The notes under the pieces: model-generated
Told to the model about the DNA's origin: nothing
The model's database searches: none
Seen by the model: only the letters and a program-made list of their open reading frames with translations
Assembly: GCA_937916465.1 (NCBI GenBank)
Contig: CALFTK010000061.1
Span: 124,001-188,000, forward strand
Reading direction: 5' to 3'
DNA length: 64,000 nt
Origin: an uncultured Bacteroidales bacterium
GTDB taxonomy: Bacteria > Bacteroidota > Bacteroidia > Bacteroidales > Bacteroidaceae
Shown: in pieces, positions 48,176 through 56,723 of the stretch
Numbering within the stretch: the first letter of the stretch is position 1
Layout of the letters: the number at the start of each line of letters is the position of its first letter
Made by a program: the position numbers and the translations under genes

Positions 48176-48892
48176 TTAAAAAATCATACCTATAGAAAAG
48201 GAGAATGTACCATGACGTCTATCCATTTTTATGTCGGTATCTTCATTAGGTGTGGTTGTGTTATATCTTATCTCTTTTGAAATATTGCTTAAACCCAAAT
48301 CGTACTCTATGTCAAAGAATGTATTGCCTATGCTGCAGTTCAAACCGAATGACATTGTAGTAATGAAATTTTGCGGTATTTCAACAATGTTGTCTTGTTT
48401 AAAGTTTATAAAATCAGTACTGTATGTATTCTGTATAGGAATACGTATTCTGGGACCGCAAAATAGGGCCATACAGTATTCATTGTCCTTGATAATGTTG
48501 TATCCGGCCTGCAAAGGAATGTCAATACAGTATCCTTCCATGGAGAAGGCCGCCAAATCTTCTTCTTCAGATTCGCTGTTCCAACTGTTTTTGTCGAACG
48601 TAATAGCTGCTCTGCTATAGTTACCTATTACACCTGTTTGAAGATAAAACTTTGCAAAATTGAATCTTGTAAAAAGAGTAAGATTTATGCCTACTTGAGA
48701 ATCTCTGTTGTAACGCTCAATTACGTGATTGTCAATAGTAATGTTATCCATATAAAGACTGGTTGCATCAAAACCAATTTTGAATCCATAGCTTATGAAC
48801 TGCTTGTTATCATTGCTTGTTTCAGGATTGGCTGCTGACAGCAATGTAACAGACAGAAATATTGATATTATTGCTATGCAAATTCGTTTCAT
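48176..48892 (-). CDS. Predicted outer-membrane beta-barrel protein
   Basis: A 238-residue protein with a signal peptide (about 1-20, SVTLLSAANP). The rest reads as amphipathic strands (FISYGFKIGFDATSLYMD, INLTLFTRFNFAKFYLQTGVIGNY, GTFSFSIGMIF at the end). A C-terminal strand ending in an aromatic residue fits a barrel of the PorT/OmpW size class. Function unknown. It sits between pyrI (six bases) and glyA (30 bases), inside what looks like one transcript with pyrimidine and one-carbon genes, which is an unexpected place for such a protein. Confidence 0.68.
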   Translation of the reverse strand: MKRICIAIISIFLSVTLLSAANPETSNDNKQFISYGFKIGFDATSLYMDNITIDNHVIERYNRDSQVGINLTLFTRFNFAKFYLQTGVIGNYSRAAITFDKNSWNSESEEEDLAAFSMEGYCIDIPLQAGYNIIKDNEYCMALFCGPRIRIPIQNTYSTDFINFKQDNIVEIPQNFITTMSFGLNCSIGNTFFDIEYDLGLSNISKEIRYNTTTPNEDTDIKMDRRHGTFSFSIGMIF

Positions 48893-48898
48893 ACAGGG

Positions 48899-49369
48899 TT
48901 AAAGCAACTTGATTTCGTCTATTGATATTTCTCTATTGCAATAATTACATCTTAATATTCCATTAACCTTATCTATAACAGTAAAACGTGTAGCCATAGG
49001 TTCGTGGTTTGTTATACATTTGGGATTTGCACATTTTACTATACCTTTAATTTCGTCGGGCATAGAAATTTTGTGTTTATCTGCAACTTCATAATTCTTT
49101 ATAGTGCTAAGTGCTATGTTGGGAGCCACCAGTGATAGCTTGCTCACTTCAGAATCGGTAAAATAGTGATTGGCTATCTTGATAATACCTTTGCTTCCCA
49201 TCTTCTTGCTGCTTAAATTAGCTCCAACAGTTATGGGCTTATGTATGTTGTTAAGTCCCAAAAGATTGACTACGGAAAATACCTTGTCTGAAGGTATGTG
49301 GTCAATTACAGTGCCGTTTTCCAAAGCAGCTACAAGCAGTTCCGATTTATTATTCTTTTCCATAATCAT
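48899..49369 (-). CDS. pyrI: Aspartate carbamoyltransferase regulatory chain
   Basis: A 156-residue zinc-binding regulatory subunit. An N-terminal nucleotide-binding domain (GTVIDHIPSDKVFSVVNLLGL, with the allosteric-site Asp/His) is followed by the C-terminal zinc domain with four Cys (CANPKCITNHEP and LRCNYCNREI). It gives CTP/ATP control to PyrB in the cytoplasm. The ATG directly follows the pyrB stop (TAAATG); an alternative ATG is two codons later. Confidence 0.96.
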   Translation of the reverse strand: MIMEKNNKSELLVAALENGTVIDHIPSDKVFSVVNLLGLNNIHKPITVGANLSSKKMGSKGIIKIANHYFTDSEVSKLSLVAPNIALSTIKNYEVADKHKISMPDEIKGIVKCANPKCITNHEPMATRFTVIDKVNGILRCNYCNREISIDEIKLL

Positions 49370-50287
49370 TTAAAGCATATTTAAGGCATTGCAAATTAAG
49401 GCTTCTCGTACATACAAACCATTTTTGGCCTGTTGGAAATAGTAGGCTTTTGGGTTCGTATCAATCTCTTGTTCTATTTCGTTTACTCTGGGCAGAGGGT
49501 GTAATATTCTAAGATTTGGCTTGGTGTCAGTAAGCATGTCGTTTTTCAATATAAAAGTATCTTTCACCCTTTCATATTCCATTAAATCTGTAAAACGTTC
49601 TTTTTGGACACGTGTCATATATAGAATATCGGCATCGGCAATAGCCTCTTTACTCAGCTCAGAATGTTCGTAAAATTTCATATTATGCTCTTTACAGAAC
49701 TCTTTGTATATGTTAGGCATTTTAAGTTCATTGGGCGCAATGAAATGGAAAGTGGGGTTAAAATATCTCATTGCAATAAGCATTGAGTGAACAGTGCGTC
49801 CAAATTTAAGGTCGCCCACCAAATATATATTGAGGTTGTCCAATCTGCCTTGAGTTTTCTGTATGGAGTAAAGATCCAACATTGTTTGTGAAGGATGCTG
49901 ATTTGCGCCATCGCCGGCGTTAATTATTGGAACAGGAGATATTTCGCTTGCATAGCGGGCTGCGCCTTCCAAGTAGTGACGCATAATAATCAGGTCAGCA
50001 TAATTGCTAACCATCATTATGGTATCCTTAAGGCTTTCCCCCTTTGTAGAACTGGTGGTGGCAGCGTCGGAAAAACCGATGATACGTCCTCCCAGTCTGT
50101 TTACTGCTGTTTCAAAACTCAATCTTGTTCTTGTTGATGGCTCAAAGAACAATGTTGCTACAACTTTGCCGTCAAGAATCTTTCTGTTTGGCTCTTTCTC
50201 AAACTCTGATGCGTGTCTAAGCAGTTCAAGTATTTCGCTCTTAGAAAGTTCCTCTAACGAAATCAGACTTTTTCCAGATTGCTCCAT
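49370..50287 (-). CDS. pyrB: Aspartate carbamoyltransferase catalytic chain
   Basis: About 305 residues from MEQSGKSLISLEELSK. An ATG three codons upstream is possible, but the -7 box at 50313-50320 is then only 16 bases away. The carbamoyl-phosphate motif FFEPSTRTRLSFE, the active-site loop SSTKGESLKDT, DGANQHPSQTMLD and HPLPRVNEI are all present. It catalyses the first committed step of pyrimidine synthesis and pairs with PyrI immediately downstream. Confidence 0.96.
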   Translation of the reverse strand: MEQSGKSLISLEELSKSEILELLRHASEFEKEPNRKILDGKVVATLFFEPSTRTRLSFETAVNRLGGRIIGFSDAATTSSTKGESLKDTIMMVSNYADLIIMRHYLEGAARYASEISPVPIINAGDGANQHPSQTMLDLYSIQKTQGRLDNLNIYLVGDLKFGRTVHSMLIAMRYFNPTFHFIAPNELKMPNIYKEFCKEHNMKFYEHSELSKEAIADADILYMTRVQKERFTDLMEYERVKDTFILKNDMLTDTKPNLRILHPLPRVNEIEQEIDTNPKAYYFQQAKNGLYVREALICNALNML

Positions 50288-50312
50288 ATTAATCATCTAT
50301 TGTTTCGGACTT

Positions 50313-50320
50313 CAAAATTA
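50313..50320 (-). promoter_or_regulatory. Candidate -7 box (TAATTTTG) for the pyrB operon
   Basis: Minus-strand TAATTTTG fits the consensus and lies 25 bases before the pyrB ATG at 50287. No good -33 is seen. Confidence 0.55.
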
Positions 50321-50410
50321 CTAATAAAATTACTATGTATGTACAGTTTTTAGATAAAATACTTGCGTTCGCTTTGAAAAATATTCAAGCAAGCTTGATA
50401 TTTGCTTTTT

Positions 50411-50480
50411 GCGAAGTTGGCTGCGCTCATTGCGTGTGAAAATAAATTTTCACCCATTCGCTTGCTCAACTTTCTCGCTC
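50411..50480. repeat. Imperfect palindromic element between pyrB and the PBP1A gene
   Basis: A perfect core GTGAAAAT-AA-ATTTTCAC (50436-50453) is flanked by weakly complementary arms (GCGAAGTTG on the left and CAACTTTCTCGC on the right). GC-richer than the DNA around it; no open frame. Confidence 0.5.
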
Positions 50481-50549
50481 ACTTATTCGTATTTTTTGCA
50501 AAAAGGATAAAAATAGCTATGCTAAGGTTATAAAATGCGTTTTTTTATC

Positions 50550-50557
50550 TAAATTTG
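50550..50557 (+). promoter_or_regulatory. Candidate -7 box (TAAATTTG) for the PBP1A-kdsB-MORN-glgB operon
   Basis: TAAATTTG fits TAnnTTTG, 25 bases before the PBP1A ATG. Confidence 0.55.
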
Positions 50558-50581
50558 TAGTTTGTAATAATTATAATAGTA

Positions 50582-52921
50582 ATGAAAGATCTTACAAAAC
50601 GTACGGCAAACAGAATAATCGGTCTGTTGTGGATTATGTTTGGAGCAGTAATGCTGCTGGTTTTCTTTGTTTTCTTTGGGATTTCCAAAGGTTGGCGTGG
50701 AGATATGCCTTCTGTTACAGATTTGGAGAATCCAATAGATAAATTTGCGTCCCAGGTAATATCGTCCGATGGTGTGGTGCTTGGTTCATATTCATACGCA
50801 GGCGATAACAGAGTCTGGGTAGATTTTGAAGAACTCTCCCCCGATTTGATTAAGGCGCTTATTGCCACCGAAGATATTCGTTTTCAGGAACATTCCGGAA
50901 TAGATTTTAGAGCATTGGTACGTGCTGTAGTTAAGAGACTTATTCTTCAGCAGAAAAGTGCCGGTGGTGGTAGTACCATAACCCAACAGCTTGCAAAGCT
51001 TTTATATACGGAACAGGTGGCAAGGAATTCCGTACAGCGAATGTTGCAGAAACCAAGTGAATGGGTTATTGCAGTCAGGTTGGAAAAATACTATACTAAA
51101 GAAGAAATTCTTACCATGTATTTGAACAAATATGATTTTGGTAATAATGCTATAGGTATCTATACAGCGGCGCATACCTATTTTGGTAAGGATCCTATTC
51201 AACTCAACCCCGAAGAGGCAGCCATGCTGGTTGGTATGTGTAAAAATTCATCGCTGTATAATCCGTTGCGCAGAAAGGAACTTACTCAGGAACGTCGTAA
51301 TGTGGTTTTATCACAAATGAAAAAGGCAGGTTTCTTACAGGAACAGGTGTGCGATTCATTACAGGCTCAGGATATAGTCCTTGATTATCATAGAGTTGAC
51401 CATAAATTGGGAACAGCCACATATTTCCGTGAATATTTGCGAACTTTTATGACTGCAAAAGAGCCCAAAAAGTCCAATTATCGCGGTTGGCAAATGCAAC
51501 AGTATTATGAAGATTCACTTGATTGGATAAACAATCCATTATATGGTTGGTGCAATAAGAATGTTAATTCAGACGGCGAACCATATAACCTTTATACAGA
51601 TGGTTTGAAGATATATGTAACGTTGGATTCCAGAATGCAACAATACGCAGAAGATGCAGTTGAAGAGCATCTTATAGAGTATCTGCAACCAAATTTCTTT
51701 AAAGCGAAAGGTCCCAAGAAACCTGCTCCGTTTACATCGAATCTCACTCCGGCTGAGGTCGATAATATTATGGTACGAGCTATGCGCCAGACTGACAGAT
51801 ACCGTGCATTGAATTCAAAAGGAGTAAGCGAAGAGGAAATTAGAAAGATATTTGATACACCAAGAGAAATGTCAATATTTACTTACCAAGGTAATGTTGA
51901 TACTGTAATGACTCCGATGGATTCAATTCGTTATTTGAAGTATTTCCTGCGTACAGGATTCATGGCAATGGAACCACAGACAGGTTATGTTCGAGCTTAT
52001 GTAGGTGGTCCAGATTACAGACAATTCCAATATGATATGGTTACAAATGGTCGTCGTCAGGTTGGTTCAACCATTAAGCCATTCCTCTATTCATTGGCAA
52101 TGGAGAGCGGTTATACCCCTTGTGACCAGACAATAAACCAGACTCAGACTATTCTTACAGAGAGTGGCCAGATATGGAGACCTAAAGATGAAGGTTCAGA
52201 AAAAATAGGTGAATTGGTATCTATAAAATGGGGATTGACAAAATCTAACAATAACATAACAGCATTTTTAATGAGTAAACTCAGTCCTTATGAATTTAAG
52301 AATATACTACACGAATATGGTTTGAGAAATCAAGCTATAGAACCTGTGCCATCTCTATGTCTGGGAACATGCGATGTTTCTGTGTCGGAAATGGTGAGCG
52401 CTTATACTGCTTTTGCCAATAAAGGAATACGTACAGAACCATTGTACGTAACAAGAATAGAAGATTCGGATGGAAATACAATAGCTACTTTTGCAGCGAA
52501 AAGCCATGAGGTTATAAGCGAAGAGACATCGTATAAAATGATAGATATGATGCGTGCGGTAATTACAGAAGGTACCGGATTGCGTGTTCGTAACTATGTA
52601 AAAGTGGATTGCGGTGGTAAAACAGGTACTACCGATAATCATTCCGATGCATGGTTTATAGGTTATACCCCCGATTTGGTAGCCGGTTGCTGGGTTGGTG
52701 GCGATGATAGAGATATTCACTTTGATTCTATGGTGTTTGGTCAGGGTTCAAGAATGGCACTTCCTATATGGGGTATCTTTATGGAGAAAGTTTATCAGGA
52801 TTCTGTTGCATTAGGATATTCTCCAAGCAAGAAATTTGATATACCGAAAGATTTTGATCCATGTGCAGGATATGGTATTCAGAGTGAAGTTATTGAAAAT
52901 TACGATATAGAGTCATTTTAA
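50582..52921 (+). CDS. Bifunctional class A penicillin-binding protein (PBP1A type)
   Basis: A 779-residue inner-membrane protein with one N-terminal membrane helix (about 12-36). The GT51 glycosyltransferase domain (about 60-250) has the catalytic Glu in ATEDIRFQEHSGID and the GGSTITQQLAKLL motif. The transpeptidase domain (about 430-740) has the SxxK Ser in GSTIKPFLYSLAM, SNN in KSNNNIT and KTGTTDN. It polymerises and cross-links peptidoglycan. First gene of a five-gene run with kdsB, the MORN protein, glgB and a membrane protein. Confidence 0.95.
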   Translation: MKDLTKRTANRIIGLLWIMFGAVMLLVFFVFFGISKGWRGDMPSVTDLENPIDKFASQVISSDGVVLGSYSYAGDNRVWVDFEELSPDLIKALIATEDIRFQEHSGIDFRALVRAVVKRLILQQKSAGGGSTITQQLAKLLYTEQVARNSVQRMLQKPSEWVIAVRLEKYYTKEEILTMYLNKYDFGNNAIGIYTAAHTYFGKDPIQLNPEEAAMLVGMCKNSSLYNPLRRKELTQERRNVVLSQMKKAGFLQEQVCDSLQAQDIVLDYHRVDHKLGTATYFREYLRTFMTAKEPKKSNYRGWQMQQYYEDSLDWINNPLYGWCNKNVNSDGEPYNLYTDGLKIYVTLDSRMQQYAEDAVEEHLIEYLQPNFFKAKGPKKPAPFTSNLTPAEVDNIMVRAMRQTDRYRALNSKGVSEEEIRKIFDTPREMSIFTYQGNVDTVMTPMDSIRYLKYFLRTGFMAMEPQTGYVRAYVGGPDYRQFQYDMVTNGRRQVGSTIKPFLYSLAMESGYTPCDQTINQTQTILTESGQIWRPKDEGSEKIGELVSIKWGLTKSNNNITAFLMSKLSPYEFKNILHEYGLRNQAIEPVPSLCLGTCDVSVSEMVSAYTAFANKGIRTEPLYVTRIEDSDGNTIATFAAKSHEVISEETSYKMIDMMRAVITEGTGLRVRNYVKVDCGGKTGTTDNHSDAWFIGYTPDLVAGCWVGGDDRDIHFDSMVFGQGSRMALPIWGIFMEKVYQDSVALGYSPSKKFDIPKDFDPCAGYGIQSEVIENYDIESF

Positions 52922-52930
52922 TTAAGTATT

Positions 52931-53686
52931 ATGGATTTTGTTGCAATAATACCGGCCAGATATGCATCTACCAGATTTCCAGGAAAACCTTTGGCAATAT
53001 TGGGTGAAAAAATGGTCATTCAACGTGTTTATGAACAGGCTTCTAAGGTTTTTCAGAATGTGTTTGTGGCTACGGATGATATACGCATAGCCAATGCAGT
53101 GGAATCGTTTGGTGGAAAAGCAATAATGACATCCCAGAACCACAGAAGTGGCACAGACAGATGTTACGAAGCATATTTGAAATGTGGAGTAAAAGCCGAT
53201 GTAGTAGTTAATATTCAAGGCGATGAGCCATTTATTCATCCGTCTCAGCTTACTACGTTGCAACAATTGTTTAACAGACCGGAAACTGATATTGCAACAT
53301 TGGTAAAACCATTTGCAAAGAGTGTATCATACAGTGTTTTGGCAAACCCGAATTCTCCCAAAGTGGTAGTGGACGATAATTGGAATGCCCTCTATTTCAG
53401 CCGTAGCGTTATTCCGTATTTGCGTGGAAAAGCTGAGGAATTATGGTTAAAAGAACATACTTACTATAAACATATTGGTTTGTATGCTTTCAAGACAGAT
53501 GTTTTAAGTAAAGTAACCAAGTTGGCTCAGGCTCCGTTGGAGATAGCAGAGAGTTTGGAACAACTCAGATGGTTGTCGGCAGGTTATACCATAAAAGTTG
53601 GCGAAACCGATATAGAAACCATAGGTATAGATACCCCCGAAGATTTGGAAGCAGCCGAAAGATTTTTGTCAGACAATAATTTATGA
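52931..53686 (+). CDS. kdsB: 3-deoxy-manno-octulosonate cytidylyltransferase
   Basis: A 251-residue nucleotidyltransferase that makes CMP-Kdo for lipopolysaccharide. IPARYASTRFPGKPLA at the start, HRSGTDRCYEA, NIQGDEPFI, and HIGLYAFKTDVL are diagnostic. It lies ten bases after the PBP1A gene and overlaps the MORN gene by four bases. KdsC, which makes its substrate Kdo, is at 26497. Confidence 0.96.
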   Translation: MDFVAIIPARYASTRFPGKPLAILGEKMVIQRVYEQASKVFQNVFVATDDIRIANAVESFGGKAIMTSQNHRSGTDRCYEAYLKCGVKADVVVNIQGDEPFIHPSQLTTLQQLFNRPETDIATLVKPFAKSVSYSVLANPNSPKVVVDDNWNALYFSRSVIPYLRGKAEELWLKEHTYYKHIGLYAFKTDVLSKVTKLAQAPLEIAESLEQLRWLSAGYTIKVGETDIETIGIDTPEDLEAAERFLSDNNL

Positions 53687-54714
53687 AACCTATACAGATA
53701 ATAATTTTCATCACCTTACTGTTTCTGTTGCCACAACAACTCTATTCGCAACAGAAGGAGGAAAAAGTACGCACCTATACCTTTAAAGATGGTTCATTAT
53801 ATGAAGGTAATATGAAATGGGGTAGGCCTAATGGTGATGGATATGTTAAATATGTAAATGGTGATACATATAAAGGCTTTTTTGAAAAGTCAATGAGATC
53901 GGGGCATGGCGTTTTAGAGTATGCAAATGGCGATAGGTATGCAGGAACCTGGCTTTTGGATATGCGCGAAGGCGAAGGAGAAATTGTTTATGCAGATGGC
54001 GATATATATAAAGGTGGTTGGAGTAGTGATAAACGCAGCGGAAAAGGTATCTATTACTGGATAGACGGTTCCTATTATTCAGGAGAATGGAATGATGATT
54101 TAAGAGAAGGTATAGGCGTTATGTTCTGGGCTGACAGTACACAATATAAAGGTGGCTGGAAATCGGGAAAGAGAGATGGACAAGGCGTATATACAGGTAA
54201 GGAGTACAGTTATTCAGGCACCTGGAAAAATGACAGAAAAGAGGGTAATGGTGAATGTCGTTTCTATTCAGGCGATGTCTATATAGGTAACTTTAAAAAC
54301 GGACTTATAAATGGTAAGGGTGTTTATCAGTATGTTAACGGTGATAAATATCAAGGTACATTCTTAAATGGTCAGGCCGATGGTAACGGGCTGTTTGTGT
54401 GGGCAGATGGTTCTGAATATGATGGTGACTGGAAAAATAACAAACGCGAAGGCAAAGGTCGTATGAAGTGGGCTAATGGAGATAGCTACTATGGTGATTG
54501 GAAAGATGATAAACCATCCGGTAGCGGTTCTATGGCTCTTTCAGATGGTAATAAATACAGAGGAGAGTTTAGTCAAGGGGTGGTACATGGTAAAGGGTTG
54601 GTTATAGAACCTGACGGAACTCAGTATGAAGGAGTGTTTGACAATGGAAAACGGGTGGGCGTTTTTATTGTAAAAAATAGTGACGGAAAAGAGATAAATA
54701 GAATAACTTATTAA
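53683..54714 (+). CDS. Secreted MORN-repeat protein (13 repeats)
   Basis: A 343-residue protein with a signal peptide (about 1-22, LYSQQ). Residues from about 38 to 335 consist of 13 consecutive MORN repeats with a near-perfect 23-residue period of form YxGxWxxxxRxGxGxxxxxxGxx (for example YKGGWSSDKRSGKGIYYWID). Repeat 6 is one or two residues short and the last is truncated. MORN repeats form a long twisted beta-hairpin sheet and often contact membranes or other proteins. The signal peptide puts it in the periplasm or at the surface. It is coupled to kdsB by a four-base overlap and followed after ten bases by glgB. No catalytic domain is present. Confidence 0.9.
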   Translation: MKPIQIIIFITLLFLLPQQLYSQQKEEKVRTYTFKDGSLYEGNMKWGRPNGDGYVKYVNGDTYKGFFEKSMRSGHGVLEYANGDRYAGTWLLDMREGEGEIVYADGDIYKGGWSSDKRSGKGIYYWIDGSYYSGEWNDDLREGIGVMFWADSTQYKGGWKSGKRDGQGVYTGKEYSYSGTWKNDRKEGNGECRFYSGDVYIGNFKNGLINGKGVYQYVNGDKYQGTFLNGQADGNGLFVWADGSEYDGDWKNNKREGKGRMKWANGDSYYGDWKDDKPSGSGSMALSDGNKYRGEFSQGVVHGKGLVIEPDGTQYEGVFDNGKRVGVFIVKNSDGKEINRITY

Positions 54715-54724
54715 ATATAGTATT

Positions 54725-56722
54725 ATGAGAATTGTTGATAATGATCCTTGGTTGGCCCCATATAGTTTTGCTATAGAAGGACGATACGAATACGCAAAAA
54801 GCAAAGAGGAATCTCTAACACAGGGCGATACTCTTTCCAATTTTGCATTGGGTTATCTCTATTATGGTTTGCATAAAACCAATAAAGATTGGGTGTTTCG
54901 AGAATGGGCACCAAATGCAACAGAACTCTATTTAATAGGAGACTTCAATAATTGGCAGATAAACGAACAGTTTAAAGCAACAAAAATAAATTCAAATGGA
55001 GACTGGGAACTACATCTTCCTTTAAAAGCCATGTCGCATGGTCAGCATTATAAAATGTTTGTGAAGTGGGATGGGGGAGAAGGCGAACGTATTCCAGCCT
55101 GGTGCAGAAGAGTTGTTCAGGATAAGAATACTGCCATCTTTTCAGCGCAGGTATGGGATCCTACACCATATATTTTTAAATGTAATGATTTTCAAATAAA
55201 GAAAGAAAAGCCATTGCTGATATATGAATGTCATATAGGAATGGCTCAAGAAAAAGAGGATGTAGGTTCTTACATAGAATTTAAAGAAAAAATACTCCCC
55301 AGAATAAAAGAGGGCGGATATAATTGTATTCAGATAATGGCAATTCAAGAACATCCATACTATGGAAGTTTTGGTTATCACGTATCGAATTTCTTTGCTC
55401 CGTCATCCCGTTTTGGAACTCCTGAGGAACTTAAAGAACTGATTGATACAGCTCATTCCATGGGTATTGCAGTCATAATGGATATAGTACATTCACATTC
55501 TGTGGCAAATGAATATGAAGGATTGGGTAATATAGCCGGTGATCCGTCGCAGTACTTCCATCATGGTCCTAGAAGAGAACATTCTGCATGGGGCTCGCTC
55601 TGTTTTGACTATGGTAAAGATGCCGTTTTGCATTTTTTGTTGTCAAACTGTAAATATTGGATAGATGAATATCATTTTGATGGATTCCGTTTTGATGGAG
55701 TAACATCAATGATTTATTATAGTCATGGTTTAGGCGAAAGTTTTTGTAACTACGATGATTATTTTAATGGCAGACAAGATGGTGATGCAATATGCTATCT
55801 GATGTTGGCTAACAAACTTATCCACGAATGTAATCCGAATGCTGTTACCATAGCAGAAGAGGTTTCGGGTATGCCGGGATTGGCTGCTCCATTCGAAGAC
55901 GGAGGATATGGCTTTGACTACAGAATGGCTATGAATATTCCTGATTACTGGATAAAGCTGATAAAGGAAAAGAGTGATAACGATTGGTCTATGCGTGGTA
56001 TCTTTTGGGAGATAACAAACCGTAGAAGCGACGAAAAAACTATCTCTTATGCAGAAAGTCATGACCAGGCGCTTGTGGGTGATAAGACAATCATATTCCG
56101 TTTGGTGGATTCCGATATGTATTGGCATTTCTCTAAAAAAGATGGAAATCTAAATACTTCCAGAGGAATTGCACTGCATAAAATGATTAGAATGATAACA
56201 GCAACAACTATAAATGGTGGATATCTGAATTTTATGGGCAATGAATTTGGCCATCCGGAATGGATAGATTTTCCACGTGAAGGAAATGGCTGGAGTTATA
56301 AATATGCTCGACGTCAGTGGAGTCTTGTTGATAATCAGGAACTATGCTATTGCTGGCTGAATAACTTTGACAAGAAACTTATAAAGTTTATCGGTAAAAC
56401 AAAGAAGTTTCAGGATAAACCTATAGTAGAGTATTGTCTGAATGATTCGGACAAGGTGGCTGTTTATGGTAGAGGAGATTATCTCTTTGTGTTTAATTTT
56501 GACCCTTCCCGTTCGTACACAGGTTATGGAGTGTTGATACCGCGCGGATCATATAAAATTGTTCTAAATAGCGATAATCCGGAATTTGGAGGCAATGGTT
56601 TGGTAAATGAAGAACAGGTGTTCTATACTTGTGCCGATCAATATAATAAAAAAGAGAAAAAAGAGTGGCTGAAAATGTATCTGCCAGCCAGAACAGCATT
56701 GATATTGAAAAAAAACAGATAA
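54725..56722 (+). CDS. glgB: 1,4-alpha-glucan branching enzyme (GH13)
   Basis: A 665-residue enzyme with an N-terminal CBM48 (about 50-150; FREWAPNATELYLIGDFNNW), a GH13 barrel (about 175-560), and a C-terminal beta domain. Catalytic motifs are DIVHSHS, DGFRFDGVTSM with the nucleophile Asp, AEEVSGMPG with the acid Glu, and SYAESHDQAL with the third carboxylate. The sequence resembles the eukaryote-like GlgB/GBE1 group common in Bacteroidota. It adds alpha-1,6 branches to glycogen and completes the glycogen set with the genes at 9723-14259. It lies two bases before the next gene. Confidence 0.94.
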   Translation: MRIVDNDPWLAPYSFAIEGRYEYAKSKEESLTQGDTLSNFALGYLYYGLHKTNKDWVFREWAPNATELYLIGDFNNWQINEQFKATKINSNGDWELHLPLKAMSHGQHYKMFVKWDGGEGERIPAWCRRVVQDKNTAIFSAQVWDPTPYIFKCNDFQIKKEKPLLIYECHIGMAQEKEDVGSYIEFKEKILPRIKEGGYNCIQIMAIQEHPYYGSFGYHVSNFFAPSSRFGTPEELKELIDTAHSMGIAVIMDIVHSHSVANEYEGLGNIAGDPSQYFHHGPRREHSAWGSLCFDYGKDAVLHFLLSNCKYWIDEYHFDGFRFDGVTSMIYYSHGLGESFCNYDDYFNGRQDGDAICYLMLANKLIHECNPNAVTIAEEVSGMPGLAAPFEDGGYGFDYRMAMNIPDYWIKLIKEKSDNDWSMRGIFWEITNRRSDEKTISYAESHDQALVGDKTIIFRLVDSDMYWHFSKKDGNLNTSRGIALHKMIRMITATTINGGYLNFMGNEFGHPEWIDFPREGNGWSYKYARRQWSLVDNQELCYCWLNNFDKKLIKFIGKTKKFQDKPIVEYCLNDSDKVAVYGRGDYLFVFNFDPSRSYTGYGVLIPRGSYKIVLNSDNPEFGGNGLVNEEQVFYTCADQYNKKEKKEWLKMYLPARTALILKKNR

Positions 56723-56723
56723 T

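Noticed and set aside
50297..50581. Riboswitch or attenuator upstream of pyrB or PBP1A
   Set aside because: No recognisable aptamer core, leader peptide or terminator/antiterminator pair was found; only the palindromic element and -7 boxes are supported.
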